Source: Ktedonobacteraceae bacterium (GTDB lineage Bacteria; Chloroflexota; Ktedonobacteria; Ktedonobacterales; Ktedonobacteraceae). Taken from it: DNA of 7,807 nt. The stretch covers positions 1-7,807 of the forward strand of contig JADBKA010000228.1 of NCBI GenBank assembly GCA_014896635.1, in the 5' to 3' direction. Of the stretch, positions 1 to 5,785 are shown in pieces; within the stretch, counting starts at the first letter, position 1, and each line of letters starts with the position of its first letter. Below the pieces are notes generated by a model, which had not been told where the DNA came from, did no database searches, and was given only the letters and a program-made list of their open reading frames with translations. The translations under genes were made by a program, and so were the position numbers.

Positions 1-524
1 TGTTCCAGCGGCTTGATCGAGATCCGTTTCGGTGCAATGGTTGTACCATTTGCTGTGACCAGCCGCACGATGTTGTTGTATTCGATCCCGACCATTGTTT
101 GTCCGGGGTTTTGCGTGCGCACCATCACACGGACCGTGTATTTGCCGGCACGGCTGCGGTCGTCAGAGAATCTGGAAGCCAGCGCCGCATCCAGGACGGT
201 GATCTGGACGCCGCGATACTGAAGCGTGTGATTGATCGTGACTTTCTCTATGAGGTTGGTCACGGTAGGAGCGGTGGGCGCTGTGGGCGGTGTATCGCCG
301 CTGACATTCATTGACATGCCCTGCGGCGGTGCAAAAAACGCACCCACGACGAGCACACAGATAATCGCAAGGCCGAGCAGGGTTCTTGTCCTGGGTGACA
401 TACGTCTGAGCCAGCCGGGCATGCCGATCATCTGTGGCTCGACACGCTGCTCAGGCTGGCTCTCCTGCCTTCTTTGATTTTTCGGGTTCGGGTTTATCGG
501 GGCTGGTGTGCTGAATCTGTTCAT
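1..524 (-). CDS. Membrane-anchored DUF4352-like protein, 5' part (partial, runs off left edge)
   Basis: The minus-strand frame opens with ATG at 524-522 and stays open for 174 codons to the window edge, so the C-terminus is missing. The start is supported by AGGGA five bases upstream. Visible order: a polar, Pro/Gln/Asn/Arg-rich cytoplasmic segment (residues 1-45), one hydrophobic helix at about 49-66 (LLGLAIICVLVVGAFFA) flanked by Arg residues, a short Pro/Thr spacer (about 78-90, PPTAPTAPTVT), then a beta-rich domain beginning near 97 (HTLQYRGVQITVLDAALA) with a later YTVRVMVRTQNPGQ strand pattern. This resembles the immunoglobulin-like DUF4352 fold of exported lipoproteins and membrane proteins. 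It is probably an N-in, C-out surface protein held by a single signal-anchor. Its function is unknown, and the family assignment rests on pattern only. Confidence 0.7.
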   Translation of the reverse strand, partial: MNRFSTPAPINPNPKNQRRQESQPEQRVEPQMIGMPGWLRRMSPRTRTLLGLAIICVLVVGAFFAPPQGMSMNVSGDTPPTAPTAPTVTNLIEKVTINHTLQYRGVQITVLDAALASRFSDDRSRAGKYTVRVMVRTQNPGQTMVGIEYNNIVRLVTANGTTIAPKRISIKPLE

Positions 525-574
525 TTCAATCCCTACCGGGCTTCACAGCTCTTTCTAAATCTCGCCGTGTTTCT

Positions 575-583
575 ATTATAGCA
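575..583 (-). promoter_or_regulatory. Extended -10 promoter for the DUF4352-like gene
   Basis: The minus strand reads TGCTATAAT: a perfect TATAAT at 580-575 preceded by the TGn extension at 583-581. No good -35 hexamer is seen at 16-18 bp, which is usual for extended -10 promoters. The predicted leader to the ATG at 524 is about 45 nt. The same TGCTATAAT string occurs upstream of the YbaK-like and methyltransferase genes. Confidence 0.6.
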
Positions 584-620
584 AATGATAACAAAGATAG
601 GAGAGCAGGATGCCGCTTTT

Positions 621-1100
621 TTACTTCACAGAAACGACCGTGCCGCCGGTCATGGCTTGCAGGTCGGCGGGCGTCAGTTTGAAGACGGCGAAGGGTGTGC
701 CGGCTGCCGCCCAGATTTCATCGTACTGGAGTAGATCCGCGTCGATATAGGTTTCCAGCGGTTCGGCATGAGCGAGGGGGGGAACACCGCCGATGGCAAA
801 GCCGGTCCGCTGGCGCACAAAATCGGCATCCGCCTTGCCTACTGGCTCTCCAGCCAGCTCGCCGAGCCGTTTTTCGTTCACACGATTCGCTCCGCTGGCA
901 ACGACCAGTACCGGCTTGCCGCTCTGCTTGCCTTTGAAGATCAGCGATTTGACAATCTGCCCGACGGTACAGCCGACAGCCTGTGCGGCCTCTTGCGCCG
1001 TCCGCGTCGAGTCCGGCAGCTCAATTACCTGACATGCAAAGCCCCGCGCTCTCAACGCATCCTGTACTTTCTGCGCGCTTCCGCTCAAATTTCTTGACAT
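621..1100 (-). CDS. YbaK/EbsC family aminoacyl-tRNA deacylase-like protein
   Basis: A 159-residue protein covering the whole YbaK/aa-tRNA-editing domain, the usual length for a stand-alone member. Family features: the N-terminal motif VIELPDSTRTAQEAAQAVGC (25-44), the basic strand QIVKSLIFK (48-56) with Lys51 at the position of the conserved substrate-contacting lysine, LVVASGANRVNEKRL (65-79), and the glycine turn TGFAIGGVPP (99-108). Known members (YbaK, ProX, Cys-tRNA(Pro) deacylases) hydrolyse mischarged aminoacyl-tRNA in the cytoplasm as trans-editing factors. The exact amino acid and tRNA here cannot be read from sequence. AAAGGA lies only 3 nt before the ATG, a tight spacing, but no better start exists. 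It is monocistronic and divergent from the XRE gene. Confidence 0.88.
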   Translation of the reverse strand: MSRNLSGSAQKVQDALRARGFACQVIELPDSTRTAQEAAQAVGCTVGQIVKSLIFKGKQSGKPVLVVASGANRVNEKRLGELAGEPVGKADADFVRQRTGFAIGGVPPLAHAEPLETYIDADLLQYDEIWAAAGTPFAVFKLTPADLQAMTGGTVVSVK

Positions 1101-1171
1101 ATGTCCTTTATTGTCCGTCCCTCTTCTTTCAATGCTTGTGAGAAGCTGAAATGCTCTCCGTAGGTAGGCAC

Positions 1172-1181
1172 TATTATAGCA
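1172..1181. promoter_or_regulatory. Possible bidirectional promoter between the YbaK-like and XRE genes
   Basis: On the minus strand TGCTATAAT (1181-1173) is a perfect extended -10 for the YbaK-like gene, giving a leader of about 65 nt. On the plus strand the same bases read TATTAT (1172-1177), a 5/6 match to -10. That would start a transcript roughly 17 nt before the XRE ATG at 1201. No convincing -35 is seen for either direction. The minus-strand promoter is well supported; the plus-strand use is inference from symmetry and position. Confidence 0.5.
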
Positions 1182-1200
1182 TAAAGCCGGACCGCTGCTG

Positions 1201-1737
1201 ATGGTCAGGACAGATAATCGGGATGGCGTCGTCGCTCTTCAGCGGTTAATCGGCAGGAAACTGGTCGCTCTGAGAAATGCTGGCGAGCAGCTCATCTCCA
1301 ATCTTCGTAGCAGTACAGGTTTATCTTTAGAAGGGCTGGCGCGTCTGATCGGGACCAGTAAAAGCACCCTTTCCCGCTTAGAGAATGATGAGATTGCCCA
1401 ACCGTTCAGGGGAACAATGCGAAAGCTCGTCCTCTCTCTTGCTCAGGTACTTTGTACATCCAGGCGAGAAACCGAGCGCTACCTTGAATTAGCTGGTATT
1501 GACCGGTCATTACTCACTGATACGGAAGAAATCCAATTAGGCTTTGTTCCCAGCATTGTTCCCGGATCGTCGGATGAAGAGGCTCAACTTGAGCGACTGG
1601 CTCGCATCTACAAAGAACTTTTAGGACAATTAGAAGCAAAAGAGGCGGAAAATGGGGATAAGCAGTTCACCGCCAAATCTCAAGCTCAAAATCCAGGAGT
1701 ACACCAACATCTCGCAGGAGATCGAGAGAAGACTTAA
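1201..1737 (+). CDS. XRE-type helix-turn-helix protein
   Basis: A 178-residue protein. Residues about 30-105 form a helix-turn-helix of the XRE/Cro-C1 type: LSLEGLARLIGTSKSTLSRLEND (41-63) is the scaffold and recognition-helix region, followed by further helices to ELAGIDRSLL. Residues 124-150 (DEEAQLERLARIYKELLGQLEAKEAE) are strongly heptad-like and probably dimerise as a coiled coil. No Shine-Dalgarno is seen before the ATG. An in-frame TAG at 1177-1179 prevents a longer N-terminus, so translation may be nearly leaderless or start slightly inside. The 3' end overlaps the downstream Nudix-like gene by 86 nt in a different frame, so its last 29 codons are doubly coding. It is likely the DNA-binding regulator of its own two-gene unit. 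The segment is more AT-rich than flanking genes, suggesting acquisition. Confidence 0.75.
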   Translation: MVRTDNRDGVVALQRLIGRKLVALRNAGEQLISNLRSSTGLSLEGLARLIGTSKSTLSRLENDEIAQPFRGTMRKLVLSLAQVLCTSRRETERYLELAGIDRSLLTDTEEIQLGFVPSIVPGSSDEEAQLERLARIYKELLGQLEAKEAENGDKQFTAKSQAQNPGVHQHLAGDREKT

Positions 1738-2866
1738 TATCCTTCGTAATGGGCCTGAATCTGGAGAAGCGAACGACCTGCAAACAATTCGGGTACACTA
1801 TGCTGAGGCTCTAGAAGGGAAAATCGTTGTGGGACATCAGTACGGTGAAGAATTAAACACAGATATTATCAAATATAGTCTTTCTTCTCTTGCATCACCG
1901 GGTGCCTGCTGGTTGATGCAGATGGCTGATATAGAACGTTTTGCTGTTGATGATTGCATCGTTCTTACCAACAGTAGAAACTTCCAGGGATGGAACCCGA
2001 ACGAAATTAAAACAACAGCCCTGAATACGCCTCTGCCTGTTCCTGATGACCTGAAAAAACTGCAACAGGAGAAACTTCCAGTCATTGAGAAGGATTATTT
2101 TAACTCCTCTCACTACCGGTTGGGATCATTTACACCTTCATTTAGCGACCTGGGTCAACTAGAAGTGACCCTTGCGCCGGTTGGATTTCATGAATACTAT
2201 AGCATCACTCCATTCTTTGACGAGCCGCTTTTAACCGCGTTGGACGGGACAAAAGTCTCTATTCGCCAGAAATACGGTAATACGGCACTCACTTACAGTT
2301 CGACAGACCGGGGAACGTGCCTGATCCCTGCCCCTGTGAGTATCCAGTGTGTTGTAGTCACGGCAGACCAGCAAATTGTTCTCATGCGACGTTCTTCTTC
2401 TGTGGCTTTCTATCCGAACCACTGGTCAGCCTCGTTTGAAGAAACCATGAATGCGCCTGGATTCAACCGAAAGGGACAACCTTCACGCTCTGACGACGCT
2501 GATTTCTTTGCAGGCGCTCTCAGAGGACTGGAAGAGGAACTTGCTGTTTCTCAAAATGATGTCGAGAGCATCAAAGTTCTTTCCTTGAATGTGGAATATC
2601 TCACACTCTCGGTGGATGTTATCACCGTAATAAGGCTTCGTCTGACGGGTGAGGAAGTCAGAGAAAAATGGCTTGTTGAGGCATGGGACAGAGATGAAGC
2701 TTCCAGGTTTGCTCTGCTTTCTGCTCAACTTCCCGTCGTCGTTGAGAAGTTGTTTAGTCGGACGCTCTGGCACCCGACGGCACGGATGCGTCTCATTCAA
2801 TTCCTTTTTCACACTTATGGCGTGAAAGCAGTAGCATCAGCATTGAAAGTAAAACAAATATCTTAG
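1652..2866 (+). CDS. Protein with divergent C-terminal Nudix-like domain, partner of the XRE gene
   Basis: 404 residues. The start ATG has AGAGG at 1641-1645 with a 6-nt spacer, and an in-frame TAG at 1631-1633 rules out a much longer form. Residues 1-45 are polar and helical. About 50-225 is a mixed domain I do not recognise (landmarks SPGACWLMQMADIERF at 82-97, LGQLEVTLAPVGFHEYYSITPFFDEP at 167-192). About 230-345 looks like a Nudix fold: strand CVVVTADQQIVLMRRSS (233-249), AFYPNHWSASFEET (252-265), then ALRGLEEELAVS (289-300). The last motif resembles the Nudix signature REUXEEXGU, but the first Glu is replaced by Gly292 and the Gly by Ala298, and about 20 residues are inserted before it. 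Glu294-Glu296 could still bind metal. The substrate is unknown; catalysis may be altered or lost and the domain could instead sense a nucleotide. It is probably co-transcribed and translationally coupled with the XRE gene. Confidence 0.65.
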   Translation: MGISSSPPNLKLKIQEYTNISQEIERRLNILRNGPESGEANDLQTIRVHYAEALEGKIVVGHQYGEELNTDIIKYSLSSLASPGACWLMQMADIERFAVDDCIVLTNSRNFQGWNPNEIKTTALNTPLPVPDDLKKLQQEKLPVIEKDYFNSSHYRLGSFTPSFSDLGQLEVTLAPVGFHEYYSITPFFDEPLLTALDGTKVSIRQKYGNTALTYSSTDRGTCLIPAPVSIQCVVVTADQQIVLMRRSSSVAFYPNHWSASFEETMNAPGFNRKGQPSRSDDADFFAGALRGLEEELAVSQNDVESIKVLSLNVEYLTLSVDVITVIRLRLTGEEVREKWLVEAWDRDEASRFALLSAQLPVVVEKLFSRTLWHPTARMRLIQFLFHTYGVKAVASALKVKQIS

Positions 2867-2892
2867 CAACTTTCATTTCATCTTGTTTCAGG

Positions 2893-2928
2893 CTACGAGA
2901 CCAACTGGTCCCCACAGGGTTCTGCTCA
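2893..2928 (-). promoter_or_regulatory. Bacterial SECIS element directing Sec at UGA 2928-2926
   Basis: In mRNA sense, starting 14 nt after the UGA, GGGACCAGTTGGTCTC (2912-2897) folds as a hairpin. The upper stem has six pairs including one G-U, closing on a four-base loop A-G-U-U about 20-23 nt after the UGA. Four more pairs (bases 9-12 with 30-33 after the UGA, two of them G-U) extend the stem below a bulged G. Bacterial SECIS elements place a small apical loop with an early G, typically GU, about 16-37 nt after UGA. The E. coli fdhF loop GGUC is comparable. A second perfect hairpin, GGTTCTGC-TGA-GCAGAACC (2936-2918), sets the UGA itself in its loop and can form together with the SECIS stem. 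The structure was folded by eye, not by computation. Confidence 0.75.
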
Positions 2929-4317
2929 GCAGAACCAGGATTCGCTCAGGTGGGGCAGGATCTTGCGGGGTCCGTAGTCCTGTAGTGCGCGCGCGGCGGA
3001 GAAATCGCGGTCCTGCATGGCGAGCGCCAGGGCTTTGACCTGGAAGAAGGTTTCCACCACGTCGGCCTTGCGCTGCTCTGCCTCTGCTACCAGAGCTGCG
3101 ACCTGCCCTTGCAGTCGGTCCATGCGTGGATCGGGATGCTGCCAGCGATAAGTATAGTCGGCGGGGTCGAGTTCGCGCAGCCATGTGTGAGTAGCGGGTT
3201 GCTCTAAGAGGGCCGAGCCGGGCGGGATCAGCAGACGAATCGAGAGATGCACGGGGTCAAGATGCTCGATATAGTGATTCTGCTCAAAAAAGTCTAGCAG
3301 TGTGATATAGCTTTCGAGCGTCTCCCAGGGCGAAAACGGCAGCAGCGATGGACGTAGCGCGATGCCAGCATCATCCAGAATACGAAATGCTTCCTCTGCC
3401 TCAGCGGCTGTATGCCCTTTGTCGAGGTGAGCGAGCACCGTATCATTGAGCGATTCGACGGCGGAGACGATAAAGGCACAGCCGCAGTCCTTCATTGCTG
3501 GCAGTAGGTGGCGATGTTTGAGCAGGTGCTCAATTTTGATTGTGGCATCGAAGGTCACACCAGGAAATTCGCTGTGCAGGGCGCGGACGATGCGCAGCGC
3601 GTGGGTAGGTCCGTTCCAGAAATCGGGATCGCCAAACGTGATGTGACGTGCGCCCTGCTCAACCTGAGAGCGAATATCGGCCAGCACGAGACCGAGAGGG
3701 ATGGCGAAGAAGCGCCCGTGATAGACCGGTGTGATGGGGCAGTGCAGGCAGGTATGTTTGCAGCCGCGTGTGGCCTCGGTGTAACCGGCCAGGCGCAGCT
3801 CGTTCCCCCATTGTAAGCGGGCGTAGCGTGTGAGAGCAGGCAACTGCCGGCGTTCAGGGACCAGCAGTGGCGTGCGCTCAATCCAGGCTTTGCTTCTGAC
3901 TGTGCGCGTGCTGACGCCCAGCACCGGCGCTGTCTCGCCGCTTTCCAGTGAAGCGACGAGCTTGAGCAGCGGGATCTCATATTCGCCGCCGATGGCCGAA
4001 TCAATGGTCTCCTGAAGCAGGTGGTCGGCGTTGAGCTGCGCGTAGAGGCCGTAGAAGCAAATGTGTGCGCGCGGATTGACAGCGCGTACACGCCGTGCGA
4101 TCTGTTCGCCCAGGCGCAGAGCAGTATGCATGGGAACGGAGATAGCAACGATGCGGGCGCGCCTGATCACCTCATCGGTGAGCGGCTCAACCGCTGTATC
4201 AACGCAGCGAGGAAGATAGCCGGCCTGGTGTAGCAGCGCCGACAGCGAAGCCAGGTGAAACGGTTGATGACCCAGTTCGTAGCACGAAATGAGCAGGATA
4301 TCGCCGTATGCTCTCAT
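2893..4317 (-). CDS. CUAEP-tail radical SAM selenoprotein (B12-binding-like N-terminus)
   Basis: The ATG at 4317 overlaps the upstream yggX-like stop as ATGA, indicating translational coupling. Residues 1-130 look like a cobalamin-binding-type Rossmann domain (YELGHQPFHLASLSALL, later RIVAISVPMHTAL) without a visible DxHxxG, so B12 ligation by His is doubtful. The radical SAM core starts near 175: TRGCKHTCLHC holds Cys186, Cys190 and Cys193 as CxxxCxxC for a [4Fe-4S] cluster, followed by HITFGDPDFWNGP (225-237). Conventional reading ends at residue 463 (SESWFC) with TGA at 2928-2926. In the same frame the next codons give A-E-P-C-G-D-Q-L-V-S then TAG, so TGA as Sec464 creates CUAEP and a total of 474 residues. 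I recall a family named 'CUAEP/CCAEP-tail radical SAM (seleno)protein', which this matches exactly. A SECIS-like hairpin follows the UGA. The substrate is unknown. Without the Sec machinery the product would be the 463-residue form ending at 2926. Confidence 0.87.
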
Positions 4318-4640
4318 TTCTTGCGTGGTGCTCTGCCTGCTCCTTTTCCTCTGGGACCGGCTCCGGCACCGGCTTCTTCCGGTATCCAGCCTTCAGGCAT
4401 GCGAGCATGCGCCCCAAAGAAGAATTCTTCCATCTGTTCGCGTAGAATCTTACGTGCTTCCGGGTCGGCCAGGTTCAGGCCGTAGTGATTGATAATCAGC
4501 GTCTGCTGAGCCGGCCACATGTTCCACGCCTGCTGTGAGACGTGTTCGTAGATCCGCCGGCCTAACTCGCCGGGGAAGGGTGGCTTTTCCAGGCCGGGTA
4601 GCTCACGGCCCAGCTTGACACAGTGAACCATGCGTGGCAT
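4314..4640 (-). CDS. yggX: YggX-family Fe(2+)-trafficking / oxidative damage protection protein
   Basis: 108 residues. The body aligns by eye with E. coli YggX: Cys7 (MVHCVKLGRE) at the family's conserved Cys position, FPGELGRRIYEHVSQQAWNMWPAQQTLIINHYGLNLADPEARKILREQMEEFFF, and the final GWIPEE. The family is small, cytoplasmic, linked to labile iron handling and protection of Fe-S clusters from oxidation. Residues about 90-108 are an extra Gly/Ala/Arg/Lys-rich tail beyond the usual end near 90. GGAG lies 7 nt before the ATG. The stop TGA overlaps the start of the radical SAM selenoprotein (ATGA), so the two are one operon. This suggests that the iron protein supports cluster loading or repair of that enzyme, which is inference. 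Confidence 0.9.
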   Translation of the reverse strand: MPRMVHCVKLGRELPGLEKPPFPGELGRRIYEHVSQQAWNMWPAQQTLIINHYGLNLADPEARKILREQMEEFFFGAHARMPEGWIPEEAGAGAGPRGKGAGRAPRKK

Positions 4641-4677
4641 AAGAAAACTCCACTGAAAAAATCGTATGCTATGAAAG

Positions 4678-4684
4678 TATTATA
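4678..4684. promoter_or_regulatory. Possible bidirectional -10 between yggX operon and formyltransferase gene
   Basis: The minus strand reads TATAAT at 4684-4679, giving a leader of about 30 nt to the yggX-like ATG at 4640. The plus strand reads TATTAT at 4678-4683, giving a similar leader of about 30 nt to the ATG at 4722. A TTTCCA box lies 18 bp upstream of the minus-strand -10, a partial -35 match. The plus-strand -35 is poor. The symmetric spacing supports shared use of one -10 core, but only transcript mapping would settle it. Confidence 0.45.
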
Positions 4685-4721
4685 CGATGTGGCGAAGACT
4701 TTTGGAAATGGAGTCTTGTGC

Positions 4722-5687
4722 ATGTCTGATGTGTTCGTGGCGAAGCGAGCGCCGCGTGTAATCTTTTTCGGTATGCAGAGTTATTTCTCCGTACCCTGTC
4801 TGCGTGCATTGCTCAGGAGCGCGATAGAAGTCTGCGCGGTGGTGATCCCGATGACGCTTTTGCCCGGCCAGAGTCGCAGTCTGCCAGTCATAGAGCGACG
4901 CGAGCCACCTTCGCGCCGCCCCCGGCGCCCCTTGCTAGCTATGATGCCTGCTGGATCTGATATCGTCGATCTGGCGTGGCAGAATGATATTCCCCTGTGG
5001 GAGGTGCATCGCCTGGCGCATCCAGAGACGCTGGCGATCCTTGCTGGTTACCAGGCTGACGTCATTTGCGTGGCCTGCTTCCCGCAGCGTGTTCCCCCGG
5101 CGCTGCTCAATCTACCTCGCCTGGGCTGCCTGAACGTACATCCGTCTCTGCTACCCGCCAATCGGGGTCCGTTGCCGCTGTTCTGGACCTTCTATGAAGG
5201 AGACGAGACGACGGGTGTGACAATTCATCTAATGAATGAGAGGATGGACAGCGGTGATATCCTGGCGCAGCAGGAGATCCGGGTACGGGATGGCATGCGT
5301 TATGAGGAGCTGGAGGTGCTGTGTACTCGGCTGGGTGGAGAGCTGCTGGCGCGCACCGTTCACGATCTGTATGAAGGGCGGGTCGTGCGCGTTCCGCAGG
5401 ATGAGGCGCGCAGTAGCTCCCATTCTTTCCCTACTGACGGAGAGTTTGTGATCTCGGCCCGCGAGTGGAGCGCGCGGCGTGTTTATAATTTCATTCGCGG
5501 CTCCACCATCTGGGATCGACCTGTAATTATCGTGCTCGACGGCAGGGAACTGGTTGCTCAGGATGCCACTTCTTATAGCCTTGATCAGGAGATGGTGCCG
5601 ATGCCAGGAGATGCTGAAGAGGTAGGGGGAGAAATGATGGTTTCCTGTAAGGACGGGTGGGTGCGGGTAAAGTTGGCTGGTAGGTAA
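4722..5687 (+). CDS. Methionyl-tRNA formyltransferase-like (formyltransferase family) protein
   Basis: 321 residues from ATG 4722, chosen because GGAG at 4710-4713 sits 8 nt upstream. Longer in-frame starts at 4623 and 4671 have no ribosome site, and 4623 would overlap the divergent yggX-like gene. The N-terminal formyl_trans domain has VIFFGMQSYFSVPCLRALL (13-31) and the 10-formyl-tetrahydrofolate site GCLNVHPSLLPANRGPLP (135-152). Catalytic Asn138, His140 and Asp176 (MDSGDIL) keep the same 36-residue His-Asp spacing as in E. coli Fmt. A smaller C-terminal part (about 236-321) resembles the Fmt tRNA-binding domain. Residues about 46-75 form an unusual Arg/Pro-rich stretch instead of the normal loop. 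The enzyme should transfer a formyl group to an amine. Lack of def or priA neighbours suggests a paralogue with another acceptor rather than the housekeeping Fmt. It is divergent from the yggX-selenoprotein operon. Confidence 0.82.
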   Translation: MSDVFVAKRAPRVIFFGMQSYFSVPCLRALLRSAIEVCAVVIPMTLLPGQSRSLPVIERREPPSRRPRRPLLAMMPAGSDIVDLAWQNDIPLWEVHRLAHPETLAILAGYQADVICVACFPQRVPPALLNLPRLGCLNVHPSLLPANRGPLPLFWTFYEGDETTGVTIHLMNERMDSGDILAQQEIRVRDGMRYEELEVLCTRLGGELLARTVHDLYEGRVVRVPQDEARSSSHSFPTDGEFVISAREWSARRVYNFIRGSTIWDRPVIIVLDGRELVAQDATSYSLDQEMVPMPGDAEEVGGEMMVSCKDGWVRVKLAGR

Positions 5688-5785
5688 AGGCATGGTATCC
5701 CAGTTAGCATTTACTTCTTCCTCATGAACCCCTGGCTAAACAGGAGCTTCCCTGGCCGTTCACTGTGAAGATGTGAAAAGCCTGC

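Noticed and set aside
13..477. Short plus-strand frames at the left edge.
   Set aside because: They lie antisense to the open minus-strand frame with a promoter, ribosome site, membrane helix and beta domain, and have no features of their own.
1631..1740. A frameshift joining the XRE and Nudix-like genes into one protein.
   Set aside because: The second gene has its own ATG with a well-spaced AGAGG, so two overlapping genes explain the sequence without an error. Homologues could still change this.
2888..3184. Arg/Ser/Gly-rich 98-residue minus-strand frame beneath the end of the radical SAM gene.
   Set aside because: Low-complexity shadow of a GC-rich coding region in another frame; no domain and no ribosome site.
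4314..4316. TGA of the yggX-like gene as a recoded codon joining it to the radical SAM gene.
   Set aside because: The radical SAM ATG overlaps in another frame (ATGA), which is ordinary translational coupling, and YggX is complete.
4623..4721. N-terminal extension of the formyltransferase from ATG 4623.
   Set aside because: It would overlap the divergent yggX-like start, lacks a ribosome site, and the extra residues are not part of the family; ATG 4722 has GGAG at 8 nt.
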